From NCBI GenBank assembly GCA_947095585.1, contig OX352763.1:61041016-61105015 (forward strand): a stretch of 64,000 nt of DNA, in the 5' to 3' direction. A program made the translations under genes and the position numbers. Source of the DNA: Nephrocerus scutellatus. Taxonomy: Eukaryota > Arthropoda > Insecta > Diptera > Pipunculidae. Below, piece after piece: positions 44,130 to 55,249 of the stretch (position 1 is the stretch's first letter; each line of letters begins with the position of its first letter). Below the pieces are notes generated by a model. The model was not told where the DNA came from. It saw only the letters and a program-made list of their open reading frames with translations, and searched no databases.

Positions 44130-45271
44130 TGTAACGGTCTTTTGCTCGGGTGACGCTCGCCGGTCACCCAGGGTTCTTTCTCCTTCTCGCTCGTCATTAC
44201 AAATTAAAAGATGGTTGGTTTTCGATATAAAATTACAATTTTTATTTCTTGATCTCTTAGTCTATACGTACTTACATATAAATATACTTAAATAAACTTA
44301 CGATACGTTGGTTTGTACGTACTCGGTACGGGGAAAACCAGGGGAACTTGATTGCAGCCGAGAGTATTCGACTGCGGAAAAGGGGGTTGATGGGCGGCTT
44401 CTGCTCTTTAAGTGGTTGCTACTAGAGCACACGAGCAGCGTTCTACGGAACAGCGCGGTATAGTGAATTACTATACGAGTAAGCAAGCGAGGTCCGGGGG
44501 ATAGCTACCACACTGGGAGCAAGCGGACTGCTTAGTGTCTTGTAAATTACAATATAGCAATACTACCTGGTTTTACAACCTCGATCGTTCGCTATACTGC
44601 AATAGACACAGTAAGTATGGGTGTACAACACAACAAAATTAGCCCGGTTTTACAACCTTGACAATTTTGTTATATTGACCTAGACAAAGAAAGTACGAGT
44701 ATATAATGCAGCACAGTTGTCTGGTTTTGCAACCTCGGCAACGTGTTACATTAATATGACTCGGCTAGCCTTGTCACCAAAAAAAGGGGCTGTTCGTGGA
44801 GAACAGTAGTCAGCGAAAAGCTGTCGGTAAAGGGGGAATTTGCTGTGAACCACAACGCTTTCTTCCCTTTGAGTATGTATATAACTGCCTTGCCGCAGTA
44901 TAGTCTACTCTCGAATAGATTTTACTACCGTGCCGTAGTATGTTCTATTCTAATTTTTGTTGATTGATTGGAGCATATAAGTGTGTCTTAATAGTTGAAT
45001 TCCTTGGGAATTTTGTTTTCACCCTTTTTGGAAAAATTATTTGATTATAAATAATATCATTGATAAATTTCTATCATTCATTGGGCGAAAAACCCTTTTC
45101 CCGCAAAAAATAACTGCATACCGACCGAGTACACTCGTATTGCGCTAAATTGATATAATGCAAAATAGGTTAATTTTGCATTATATATCGAGTGACTGGG
45201 TTTTTTTTTGTATAGCAATTACTTTAGACATATGGTTTGTAGCGAAGTGGTATTTAACCAACTTCGTTACA
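44130..45271 (-). repeat. Array LTR 9 (1142 bp)
   Basis: Shares TGTAACGGTC, TATAGCAATAC and GAGTATGTATATAACTG with LTR 5 at an offset of 15828 bp. Confidence 0.9.
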
Positions 45272-46118
45272 TTCCCCCCCTACTTCGGGGTGCGAAAAAG
45301 TATAAGACACACTTATTGGCTAGCAATGGGGTTTTTTTTTTTTTTTTTTTATATACTGGTTGGATAAGTATAACTTATAACTATTATCGGTTTGTTTATA
45401 TATCTATATATGTATATGTATATATCTGGTATTTTAAAGTAAAAAATGTTTATACATAAAAACATTTTCTCATATGGTGTGGTCACTTATTTTTTTCTGG
45501 TATATTTGGGGTGGTCTGCGACCTTTATTGTCTCGTGCCGACACCTATATGAGTTACAAAAAGATGTGTGTGTGTTTCAAAAAAACTGTGGGTGGGTTTA
45601 TTTTTTTCTTTCTTTCTTTTTTTTTTCCCATTTAATAGTAATATGCTTAAGTTTATGTCTAGTGATAATAGTTCCATTTATACAGGGTTTCTCTTTTTTT
45701 TTTGTGTGTGTGTTTTGTTGTGTATTTTTTTCTTTGTGTTTTTCTTTTCTGTGGTTTTGTATTTTTTTTTTTTTTTTTGTCTTTTTTTTTTTGAGCAAAA
45801 GTAACAATCGGTAATAAGTAGTTTAATAGTTTAATAAGTATGATAATAGTAATAAGTGTGATAATAGTAGTAAGTATTGTAATTTATAATAGTAATAAGT
45901 AGGTTTAATTAATAGTAATAAGTATAATAGTAGTAAGTAGAAAAATATATAGTAGTAATAAGTATGATAATAGTATAAGTAGAATTAATAAGTAGAGTAA
46001 TAAGTAATAAGTATGATAATAACAAAAAGATTTTATAATAAAAATATATGAACAGAAGGAATGCTGTCTTCTAATTGCTGTCTTTTAATTGTTGTTAATG
46101 TTGCTGGGCTGGTGGGCG
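45272..46118 (-). other. Unit 9 low-complexity 3' region with polypurine tract
   Basis: Matches unit 5, including TGTATTTTTTTC. No pol motifs. Confidence 0.7.
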
Positions 46119-47262
46119 TCATCTTGGATGATACGATGGTGTGACATTGCTGGTGTGCGACGGGTATATTGTATTATTTGGCATTAGATCTAGTGGCAGA
46201 ATTGGTCGAGCGGACTGGATGGGCAGATGCTGTGATGTGGCTACGGGTTGCGGTGCTGGTTGACTGTATTGTACTTGTGGACGAAATGGCAGTGCGGTAG
46301 AACGAAATGGTGGAACGGTGGGACGGAGTGGCAATGGCCGATTTTGCGGTTGAGTGAGTCGTGAGACAGGTTGTTCTGCCATTAAACATTCGAAATCTTC
46401 GATCAGGATAGTTAACTCGGACAACGTGCTGAACTCCCTTCGCTTGATGTAATGCCGGTAGTCGGGTCGCAGATTGTCATAAATTCTATCGAGTTTCTCT
46501 TCAGCGGTCATGGTAGTATGCCATCGCATCAGGGCTTGAATCGATGTGAGAAATTCTTTGCCCTTTTCTCGGTGGTTTTGTGTACGACTCCGAATGCGAT
46601 CCAGTAGTTGGGTGTAGAAACGTGGTGGTAAAAAAAAGCGGCGCAGTTCTTCGCTAAATGCTTTCCAATTAACTAATAGCTCTTTGCTATTCCGGTACCA
46701 CACCAACGCGTTCCCTTTCAGCAACTCGGGAAGAGTCCGGACGATGCGATCGAGAGGTACTTGATAACACTCGGCCAATTCTTCAACACGTTCCAAGAAC
46801 TCCAGTGGATTATTTGTACCGCCGTCGTACCTCACATTCCATTTTCGTAATTTGTCCATTATGTCTGCGTCGGATAATCGGTATGCGAAAGTTGGTGAAG
46901 AGCGCGCATCTACTGCTTGTGCGGTACTTGCATCTACTTCTGCGTACATCCTGGGCGAGGTTTCGTAAATCTGACCAGTCGGCTGTGCTACGCGCAATTC
47001 CTCTTTCATTTCGGTTTTCTTCTGTGAAGTACCTGTATCTACTTCTGGGTAGATGATGGCCGGTATTTCGCTTCCTTTTTTGGTCGGGGTTAATTTTTCG
47101 GTTGGTTTCGTTGTTTTGATCTCAGCGCTTAACCTTTTCCGTAGTTCATCAACAGTGCCTGTGGAGTCGATGCCACGACGCTCCAACTCGTTGACTAGTT
47201 CTTCTTTGCGGAGAGAGTACACCGCAGAGGCATTAATCTCAGGCTCTAGTGTAGCCATTTGA
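46119..47262 (-). CDS. SAP-domain Gag protein, unit 9 (one tail repeat)
   Basis: Intact ORF. I take the ATG at 47262, which gives 380 codons with one tail repeat as in unit 5; an upstream extension would need a TTG start created by a single A-to-G change and is not credible in a eukaryote. The C-terminal half equals unit 5 (LDLMPNNT, 66-bp deletion), while the N-terminal half has G95 and P151 like units 2-4, so the two halves have different histories. It is the unit nearest the 5' end of the array. Confidence 0.85.
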
Positions 47263-47664
47263 AAGGTAGATGTGTTCAATTTCTAAATTTGGACACTCCC
47301 CGGTTGGTGTTCAGTCTATTGTCAATGGTGACGCCTTCACCAATAAATTGTTACACCAATCTACTTTCAGCTACCTGGTGGGTGTCTCGGTTATCGGGTT
47401 GTCGGCTCGGGTATATATATATATATTTTATATGCTTAAATAGTTTCCAGTAGACGGTAATACGATTTTTTTTTCTAATCGTATGGTATTTTAGGCTTGT
47501 CTAGCTGCTGGTTGGACGGTGATACAACTATTCTAGTTGTCTGGTATTATATGCTTATCTAATACATATGCTTATCTAATTTCTGGTCGGACGGTGATAC
47601 GACTATTCTAGTCGTCCCTGCTCGGGCGCCAAATTTGTAACAGTCCCTGCTCGGGCGCCAAATT
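47263..47664 (-). promoter_or_regulatory. Unit 9 leader, two primer-binding sites
   Basis: Leader stem-loops as in unit 1, with a few private changes (TTCTAAATTTGG, GTCAATGGTGAC). Primer sites at 47614-47631 and 47643-47660. Confidence 0.8.
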
Positions 47665-48804
47665 TGTAACAGTCTTTTGCTCGGGTGACGCTCGCCGGTC
47701 ACCCAGGGTTCTTTCTCCTTCTCGCTCGTCATTACAAATTAAAAGATGGTTGGTTTTCGATATAAAATTACAATTTTTATTTCTTGATCTCTTAGTCTAT
47801 ACGTACTTACATATAAATATACTTAAATAAACTTACGATACGTTGGTTTGTACGTACTCGGTACGGGGAAAACCAGGGGAACTTGATTGCAGCCGAGAGT
47901 ATTCGACTGCGGAAAAGGGGGTTGATGGGCGGCTTCTGCTCTTTAAGTGGTTGCTACTAGAGCACACGAGCAGCGTTCTACGGAACAGCGCGGTATAGTG
48001 AATTACTATACGAGTAAGCAAGCGAGGTCCGGGGGATAGCTACCACACTGGGAGCAAGCGGACTGCTTAGTGTCTTGTAAATTACAATATAGCGATACTA
48101 CCTGGTTTTACAACCTCGATCGTTCGCTATACTGCAACAGACACAGTAAGTATGGGTGTACAACACAACAAAATTAGCCCGGTTTTACAACCTTGACAAT
48201 TTTGTTATATTGACCTAGACAAAGAAAGTACGAGTATATAATGCAGCACAGTTGTCTGGTTTTGCAACCTCGGCAACGTGTTACATTAATATGACTCGGC
48301 TAGCCTTGTCACCAAAAAAAGGGGCTGTTCGTGGAGAACAGTAGTCAGCGAAAAGCTGTCGGTAAAGGGGGAATTTGCTGTGAACCACAACGCTTTCTTC
48401 CCTTTGAGTAGGTATAGCTGCCTTGCCGCAGTATAGTCTACTCTCGAATAGATTTTACTACCGTGCCGTAGTATGTTCTATTCTAATTTTTGTTGATTGA
48501 TTGGAGCATATAAGTGTGTCTTAATAGTTGAATTCCTTGGGAATTTTGTTTTCACCCTTTTTGAAAAAATTATTTGATTATAAATAATATCATTGATAAA
48601 TTTCTATCATTCATTGGGCGAAAAACCCTTTTCCCGCAAAAAATAACTGCATACCGACCGAGTACACTCGTATTGCGCTAAATTGATATAATGCAAAATA
48701 GGTTAATTTTGCATTATATATCGAGTGACTGGGTTTTTTTTTGTATAGCAATTACTTTAGACATATGGTTTGTAGCGAAGTGGTATTTAACCAACTTCGT
48801 TACA
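47665..48804 (-). repeat. Array LTR 10 (1140 bp, outermost 5' LTR)
   Basis: Full-length, ends CTTCGTTACA at 48804, directly followed by AATT (48805-48808). Carries private changes such as TTTTGAAAAAAT and CTGCAACAGACAC. Being the outermost 5' LTR it would drive a transcript of the whole array. Confidence 0.9.
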
Positions 48805-49485
48805 AATTATATATATTTTTTTAAACTATATGTTGTATAGATATTTTCCTTAAATTATATTTTTCTTAAGTGATATGTTGTATATATATTTTCATTAAAT
48901 TATCAATATATATTTGTCTTTTGTTATGCTATTTTTATATATTTTTTTAAAATTATATATTTTTTTATACAACGTTTTCTTAATAGGCCAATTCTAATTT
49001 TCTTATTTTTTTCTTAACTTTAATTCTATTTTTACTTACTTTGTTCTTTAAGTATTCGCTTGTTTTGTTTATATATATAAATATTTATTTACACTGTTGT
49101 GATGCACTTCGTTACCTCATGTTTTTTTATAATTTCCTTTATATATATATATATATATATTGGATCTTTGTCCCATATATATTGGATCTAGTTTCTTTTT
49201 AGCCTCATTTCTCAATAAAACTAGACTTCATATTTCAAAGTTTTTACTCTTTGTGTTACCATACGATATATCTTTCTTTCTAGCATTTTTCTTTCTTATT
49301 AAAGTTTCTCGAGCATCCCTATGAGCTGTTAGAGTTTGTATATTGTATGTACACTGTGAACGAGCCTTACGCTCTAATTTTACATTTCAGTTCTATTACC
49401 GCATGAACACACTTTGTTGTTGATTGACTCTTCTCTTGTTGTTTAAGTAAAACATTAAAAAGTTTATTCTTTTATAATTTAATCA
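48805..49485 (+). other. AT-rich flank, probably containing a copia-type LTR
   Basis: Begins with the AATT target duplication. Very AT-rich, with TA repeats at 49141-49160. Because a copia-type primer site follows at 49486, the last few hundred bases are probably its LTR; the LTR start cannot be fixed without a second copy. Confidence 0.4.
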
Positions 49486-49499
49486 GGTTATGGGCCCAG
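49486..49499 (+). other. Copia-type primer-binding site
   Basis: GGTTATGGGCCCAG is the site complementary to an internal part of initiator tRNA-Met used by Drosophila copia. Confidence 0.75.
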
Positions 49500-50110
49500 A
49501 GAAGAGTGAATTAATTTCGACAATTAATATGGCAAAAAGACATTTGTACAGCGATTATGAAATCATTTTTGATTTGCTTAAATTGAATCGTTTTTCTTAA
49601 AACAAACAATTGCGGACAGTTATACAATTATCAAGATTCAAAAATTCGATGGAATGGATGGATGGATGGAACACGCAAAATCATTTAAAGCAGAATCAAC
49701 GATAAAAGCGTGCACAGCACGTGACGTAGCCCAAATGAAGTTCGTGTTGGATTCTGGTGCGAAGCAGCGCATGGTGAATAACAAACGATACTTTGATCAT
49801 TTGGAGAACGTCGATGAAATCTAAATTTCAATTACAAAGAAGAGTCAATGCATTTCTGCCAAACAATAAGGAGAAATTGCTGTGAAGACATTTAATGATG
49901 GTGATTTTTGGAAAAAAAACAATTCAAAATGTTTTGTTAGTTGCAATTAGATGTCGATTCGAAGCTTGACAAAGAAAGGCTATCACATAGTTTTTGAAGG
50001 CGATTATGCTTATGCATAGGTCAAAGGCAAAACACAATTTGTGGCGCATACAAAAGGCAGATTGTACGCAGTCATGATGTTAATGATGTGTACGAAATCA
50101 TGATGTTTTT
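49500..50110 (+). pseudogene. Copia-type gag/protease remnant
   Basis: After the primer site, the frame at about 49636-49823 starts IQKFDGMDGW, which looks like the N-terminus of copia Gag, and passes with an internal deletion into MKFVLDSGAKQRMVNNKRYF, the aspartic protease active site (D-S-G). A stop follows. Downstream pieces in other frames (SLTKKGYHIVFEGD and KGKTQFVAH, 49950-50070) match the protease-to-integrase linker of copia elements. Capsid, integrase core and RT are missing. Dead copy. Confidence 0.65.
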
Positions 50111-50357
50111 GCTGTTTTCTCAGGTGAGAACAACTTAAAAAGAATCTTGATCCGCAGAGTTTTTGCACATCCCTCGACAATATTTTGCCAAATGCTGCCG
50201 ATTCGGTTGTAGTGCTTTCCTTGAATTACTTTTTTTCTTCTTTTGTAATGTATAATTTATTAATAGTCAGCAGATGCGATGCACCACCCTCGACAGCAAA
50301 TCGAAAAATGCTGTCGATTGGGCTGTAGTACCATCCTTCTTAGGAGTATGCAATTCT

Positions 50358-50684
50358 TCATTGGGATGTATGTTGGATTGCTGCTGCAACAGAACTCAAT
50401 TGATTGGGAATATCATTCTGTGGATTTTTTGGCATCAATTGTTGTATTAGGCTAGGTTGTATTGATAGTTCATTGCCTGTAGCATCAAATAGGCGCGTCA
50501 TATATCTTTCGTGCGGTAAAGTTTGATTGCCTTCTTTACGCAACTCATTTAAGAAGAGATGTGCATAAGCCTTGAGTGCTGTAATTCGAGGCTTGGCGTA
50601 TACTCAAGTAGTAGGTTCTTCTCTAGTAGGCAGATTCTTGTTGTCCTTAGCAAATAAGGTTGTCCTCGGGTGGTCATTCTCCAT
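50358..50684 (-). pseudogene. Unidentified ORF with one in-frame stop
   Basis: On the minus strand an ATG at 50684 opens a frame of about 109 codons, interrupted once by TGA at about codon 26. The residues read plausibly as protein: a stretch [20 protein letters not shown], then [19 protein letters not shown], then a glutamine-rich end. Composition is unlike the AT-rich surroundings. I do not recognise the family. It may be a host exon, a retrocopy or part of a transposon. No splice sites are evident at its ends. Confidence 0.35.
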
Positions 50685-51010
50685 GCGTCGTTATTTATCT
50701 TCATTTTTATTATATTAGTTGTTTTTCCGGAATAATTTCAATTTATTTTCTCAGAGTTCTCTCTGATTCATTGAAAAAGCAATACGAAAAAAAAGAAAAA
50801 AAACACGAAAAACTAAAACGACGCAAGTCCAAGTGCTTTCATCAATGAATCATGGTCAGGGAAAACTACAAAAAACCAAGAAAATATTACAAATTTTAAA
50901 AATAATGTAAATAATATTGATAAACAATTTGTTAAAAATAAATATTTCACAATCAATAAATGGCTTATGAGCACTTCATCCTTCATCTTCATTCTTCAGG
51001 AAGTTGTATT
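50685..51010. other. Unassigned AT-rich sequence
   Basis: No gene or repeat recognised. A lysine-rich plus-strand frame is due to A runs. Confidence 0.3.
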
Positions 51011-51360
51011 CTGTATCGCTTCTGACCAATACTCCACATTGTATTGTGCCTTGTTTGCATTAGAACTTTGGGCAATAGTCTGCATACTATGAGCTTTCGG
51101 TCGTTTGCCTATTTTGCTAATGTGACATATTCATTACCATAAGCAAACGACTTAATTTATATATCCGTACTTTTATTGCATACTCAATCAGCGCAATGCG
51201 TTGTAAGGGTAAATGATTGACAGCGTTTAACAATCAGTGATCGCTTATCTATTATGCATAATAAGCATATATGTCATAAACAAACGACCGCTGATCAAGT
51301 CTCGCTGCATTATAATTACTTTGCGTTAGTTGTGTGGTTTATATTGGCATCCCTTCACAT
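51011..51360 (+). repeat. Dispersed repeat R400, copy 2
   Basis: Diverged copy of 11762-12160 in the same orientation, shorter by a few deletions. Its end joins the 117-bp satellite without a gap. Confidence 0.75.
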
Positions 51361-51557
51361 CATTATGTTATGGATTTTCGCGAACAAATCAATTTTTCAA
51401 GCGATTCTCTTGAAATTCGGTATATAGGACTAAGATGCGATTATAAGACTTGTTCCTATGGAAATTATGGAATATGGTTATTATGGTCTGGAATTTCGGA
51501 AACAAAGCAATTTCTCAAGTAATTGGCCTGAAATTCGGTATGTAGAACTAAGATGCT
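51361..51557 (+). repeat. 117-bp satellite, about 1.7 units
   Basis: Matches the units at 10780-11420: GGTATATAGGACTAAGATGC, AAGACTTGTTCCTATGG and TATGGTCTGGAATTTCGG are present in the same order and spacing. Confidence 0.8.
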
Positions 51558-51650
51558 ATTCGTATATATAGATATCCGCACTTTTATTGCATCCTTAATC
51601 AGCGCAATGCGTTTAACGATCAGTGATCGTTTATCTATTATGCAAGTTAA
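51558..51650 (+). repeat. Partial R400 copy after the satellite
   Basis: Matches the centre of R400 (ATATCCGCACTTTTATTGC, ATCAGCGCAATGCG, TTTAACGATCAGTGATCG). R400 thus lies on both sides of the satellite here. Confidence 0.7.
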
Positions 51651-51937
51651 CTCCAACAAAATTACCAAAAATACACGATTTCCGCTACACTGATGACACT
51701 GCAGTTCACACGAACAAAGTCAACACAGGTGAACGATCGTCGACAGTGGGATTGCAACGTCAACTTATACTGACGTCGCGTCTGGTGGCAGCAGAAGTTA
51801 GGTTTTAAGCTTATTATTAGTAATTATTGTAATTCAGTTGCGTTTTAGAGTTTGAAAAGTGAAGTTGAATGAATTAATAAATAAAGAATCAAAAGAAAAA
51901 CATTTTTTTATCTAATGAAAACGTAGAAAACAATATC
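51651..51937 (+). repeat. Probable LTR 3' part of a gypsy-type element
   Basis: Lies immediately before a primer-binding site and contains AATAAA at about 51881. The start is not certain; it could begin near AGTTAACTCC at 51645. The partner LTR is not in the window. Confidence 0.5.
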
Positions 51938-51951
51938 TGGCGCCGACGTTG
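51938..51951 (+). other. Gypsy-type primer-binding site
   Basis: TGGCGCCGACGTTG follows the probable LTR, as expected for a Ty3/gypsy element. I do not assign the tRNA. Confidence 0.5.
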
Positions 51952-52620
51952 TTAGTCTCAGAAAACTACGCAAAATAAAAAGTCGACCTAAAGTAGCTCG
52001 CCGAGTATGTTTAATTGGTGTTCTAACTTCATGCTTAAAAAGGCAAAAGGAGAAAAAATAAATCTGAAGCAAATAAAAACTCCGCAATTCAAGTTGACTT
52101 CAAGTAGTTCTCCGCGTGTGTGAAATTTGTAACAGAACTTTGATCCTGCTGAAAGCAAAAAAAAGGAAATCGGAACCCAAAAATAATTCTGAGCAGCACC
52201 CGCTGAGGACTTGTAGTTGATCAGAAGAAAAACTATACCACGAGGGAGTGTAGGACAGCTTCCACAGTAGTACATTGCAAAACGGAAAAAAGTATCCTAC
52301 CAGCGTGGAATGTTCCCAAAAATATTATTGTAAGCTTTAGATTTAATTTTTTTTAATAATTTAATAAAGTAATTTATTTAAGTAAACATTTTAAAGTAAA
52401 GTAAAATTTGGAAAGAAATTTAATCAAGAGAATAAATCTCTATAATCTATATATATAATAATTTGAACCTAATTATTTATCATTAGTACCATAGTGAACC
52501 TTATTAAATATTAAATTAAAGAAGAAAGACAAGGAAAAATTGATTCATTTAAACATTTTATACTAAAAAGAATTAAAAATTCCTAAATCAAAGAAAGAAA
52601 AAAAGAACAGGAAGCGAACC
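51952..52620 (+). other. Leader of the gypsy-type element
   Basis: AT-rich, no ORF of note, between the primer site and the gag start. Purine-rich near 52530-52620. Confidence 0.5.
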
Positions 52621-52800
52621 ATGGCCACTACTTCCGACACCTTCGATATTAGACCCATTCCTTTCCCTATCAATTTTAATATACCTCCATCAACCGAAAA
52701 TTCGGCTAATAACCAAGTAACCGCTTCACCAGAACTCGAAGCTCTTGTAACAAGCATTGTTGCAAGAGTATGCAATGAGCAGGGAACGGATTTTGTTGAC
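52621..52800 (+). pseudogene. Gypsy-type gag, N-terminal piece
   Basis: ATG at 52621 begins MATTSDTFDIRPIPFPINFN, followed by ELEALVTSIVARVCNEQGTDF, a plausible Ty3/gypsy Gag N-terminus about 670 bp behind the primer site. The frame is lost at 52800 in a run of T-rich GCCTTTTT repeats where a foreign insertion starts. The C-terminal part of the same gag resumes at about 54510; the capsid region between is missing. Confidence 0.6.
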
Positions 52801-53950
52801 ATTGCCTTTTTTTTTGCCTTTTTTTTTTTAACCAACTTTGCCTTTTTTGCCTTTTTTTTTGTGTCTATACAATTTCAGCAAAAAAGAATTTACCTGCACT
52901 CGTTGTACGCACACTAGTGCGCAGCAAATTGAAATGAAATTTCCGTTTTTTATCGCAACAGCATTTGCAAACTTTTCATCTAACTTCAAATTCTTTCACA
53001 GACCAATCTTAGCAGTCTGTTGTTTTCGTTTCGTGCAACAAAAAACCACTTGCAATTTAAAACATTTAATTTTCTCACTGATTTCCCGGTTTTGGTTGTA
53101 ATTAAAGTGAATATGCCCAAGGACGCGAGCAAAGATTCAATTAGATTGCAAAATTTCGTGGTAAAGTTTGGAAAAGATGACTTTTCCACCGATGGAAAGC
53201 GACAAAAATGAATTTTACACAGATCTGGTATGTTGTTGGCCTGTGACATACCTTTGCACAAGGTAAATCTTCCACAATTCAAAATGTTTTTTGAAAAGTA
53301 TGTACTAAAGAAAGTTCCAGACGAGTCTACGCTTCGGAAAAACTATGTTCAGGATTGTTATGTCGAAGTTCTTCAACGAATCCGAGCTGAAGTGGACGAA
53401 GACAACATATTCGTATCAATAGATGAAACGACGACAAGGCCGACCGCTGCGTAACGAATGTTACTGTCGGGCCTTTGCGTGAGAATGGACGTGGTTATTT
53501 GTTGACTTTTGAGGTTTTGGAAAAGGTGAATGCGACGACAATAGCAACGCTTTTGACGATTCATTGCGATTGCTGTGGCCTGATGGACTTAAGCGCGATA
53601 AAGTATTGCTATTTGTTACGGAAGCTGCCCCATACATGAAGAAAATCGGAAAACCGCTAAGAATTCTGTATGCCAAAATGATACATGTTACTTGCGTCGC
53701 TCACGGTGTACATAGGGTTTGTGAAACCATCCAGTCGCTTTCCGAAAGTTGATGCCTTAGTTTCAAGTATAGAAAATATTTTTTTAAAAAGCGCCTCACG
53801 AATTGCTTTTTTTAAGGAGAAGGAAATTGAGCTGACACTACCACCTCAGTCCGTAAGTTTAAACTATAAAAATATAATTTGAATTTGATTTTAAGTTTAT
53901 ATTTTTAATTTAAACAGGTTTTGATTCGATTTTTAGTTGACCCGAAAGAG
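52801..53950 (+). pseudogene. hAT-type transposase fragment
   Basis: Several frames give a recognisable chain: MPKDASKDSIRLQNFVVKFG, then DIPLHKVNLPQFKMFFEKYV, VSIDETTT with the first acidic residues of the RNase H-like core, a broken middle, then LLWPDGLKRDKVLLFVTEAA, KMIHVTCVAHGVHRV, and FPKVDALVSSIENIFLK. This matches the group of insect hAT-like proteins whose N-terminus resembles CGG-binding protein 1. At least three frame changes are present, and an intron-like GTAAG...ACAG lies at about 53852-53918. The catalytic C-terminal half is missing. Terminal inverted repeats were not found. It interrupts the gypsy-type gag. Confidence 0.65.
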
Positions 53951-53952
53951 CA

Positions 53953-54376
53953 TATCTATATATATAAAAGTGAAACTTTGTATGTATGTATGTCCGGTAT
54001 GGACTGCCAAACCCTTCAACCGATCGCGTTCTAACTTTGCGTATGGGTTTTCTACCATAATAGGCACTTAATAGTCATATTTTAAAAGTGGTCAGACTCC
54101 TAGGTCAAGGGGTCACCATACGAATTTCTATTATTGTTTCTACAAATTGCATGTTTTTATGAACTAATCGCGCTCAAACTTACTTTTGTTGGTGGGTTGG
54201 TCAGTTGGTGCGATTTCAGTGGGTGGGGGTGGTCAGTGAGTGGGTGGTCATCAGAGGTCCGTGGGCGGGGGTTCAGTGGGCGCGAGGTCAGTTGGTGTAG
54301 TGACAGCGGGCGGGTGTTAACTTGGTAGGGGTCAGTGGGATGGGGCAGCCGGGAAACGCCGGGTATTTCCGCTAGT
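53953..54376 (+). mobile_element. Helentron/Helitron-like non-autonomous element
   Basis: Starts with TCTATATATATAAAAGTGAA and ends with CCGGGTATTTCCGCTAGT, the kind of termini seen in insect Helentron-associated elements. About 420 bp, with a GGTCAGTGGG-rich part at 54190-54340 and no ORF. Without a second copy the exact ends are approximate. Confidence 0.55.
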
Positions 54377-54500
54377 ATTAAATAGTTTGCAAACAATTGG
54401 TGATTTCAAGTGTGCGTTTTAATTTGAAATTTGAAAGTTGAAAATTTTTAATGAAATATTTAGGAAGGCCAACTGAAATTTTTTTGAATAAAATCGAGAA
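54377..54500. other. Short unassigned AT-rich stretch
   Basis: Lies between the Helentron-like element and resumed gag; may be the remaining end of the hAT insertion. Confidence 0.3.
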
Positions 54501-54504
54501 TAAA

Positions 54505-55243
54505 TTGCAGAAACGAAAGGGCTAGTTCTGGATATCTTTATCCGAGGCCTAAGAGGTGACTTATCTAGACTTCTAGGTATAAGGGAACCCGCAGATCTTC
54601 CACAAGATCTGTACCTATGCCAAAAGCTCGAAAATCAAGGCTTCCGCTCACAACATGCTAATAATCCTTATATTCCTAATAGGAAACCAGCCCCAATACC
54701 ACCACCTCGCAAGCCAAATCATTTTGAACAACATCCACATCCCTTTTATCCTTTTCAACAACAGAGACAATACATTCCTCCTCGACCACTAGGTCCAAAA
54801 CCATTCGTACCTAATAGACCCAAACCGATGGAAATCGATCAAAGCCTACGCTTTAGAGGAATAAATTACGTGAATAGACCAAAACCTCACAACCATTTAT
54901 TCGGAAAAAGACCGATAGATCAGAATATTCCTTCTCCATCGATGCAAGTACATCCAAGCAAAATGCAAAGAAACTTTCATGTATCAACAACACCAACTAC
55001 CTCTAATCCCTATCCCGAACCAATCAATTATCCAAACTCAAGCAAAACAAATGAACAAATGAATGCCACCTCAAATAATTTCAATCAATATGCGTACCAT
55101 AACCAGTCTGACATCGATGCTTATAGCACCTTAATAGATTCTATAAATACAGTGGACATCGGAGACGAGTCGTTAAATACTATCTTTCAAATCAAAACGA
55201 CCACGATGACCAACATAACGATTACGAAGACATTAATTTTTTA
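54505..55243 (+). pseudogene. Gypsy-type gag, C-terminal part
   Basis: The frame from about 54505 reads GLVLDIFIRGLRGDLSRLLG, then DLYLCQKLENQGFR, a typical Ty3/gypsy capsid C-terminus, and continues as a long proline/asparagine-rich basic domain (KPMEIDQSLRFRGINYVN and onward) to a stop at 55242-55244. There is no CCHC knuckle; several gypsy lineages use such a basic proline-rich tail instead. The start of the piece is lost to the insertion at 52801-54500. Confidence 0.75.
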
Positions 55244-55249
55244 GGCTAA

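Larger units (their letters stand above)
12525..48804 (-). mobile_element. Tandem array of a gag-only LTR element: 10 LTRs, 9 internal units
   Basis: Ten LTRs (most 1139-1142 bp, ends TGTAAC...GTTACA) alternate with nine internal regions, all on the minus strand, sharing each LTR between neighbours. Every internal region has a tRNA-Lys-type primer site next to its 5' LTR, a leader of about 400 bp, one gag ORF, a low-complexity 3' region and, except in unit 1, a polypurine tract next to its 3' LTR. No pol sequence is present in any unit. Distances between successive gag genes are 3600, 5104, 3625, 3600, 3530, 5073, 3625 and 3600 bp; the two long ones carry a nested 1744-bp element and a 386-bp LTR deletion. 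One AATT duplication flanks the whole array. This resembles the plant TR-GAG class (terminal repeats plus gag only), but as an insect multimer. Confidence 0.9.

Noticed and set aside
46119..47279. N-terminal extension of unit 9 Gag to 47279
   Set aside because: Depends on a TTG start made by one substitution; all units share the ATG at the SAP-Gag N-terminus.
54134..54396. ORFs in the GGTCAGTGGG-rich stretch
   Set aside because: Low-complexity part of the Helentron-like element, no protein likeness.
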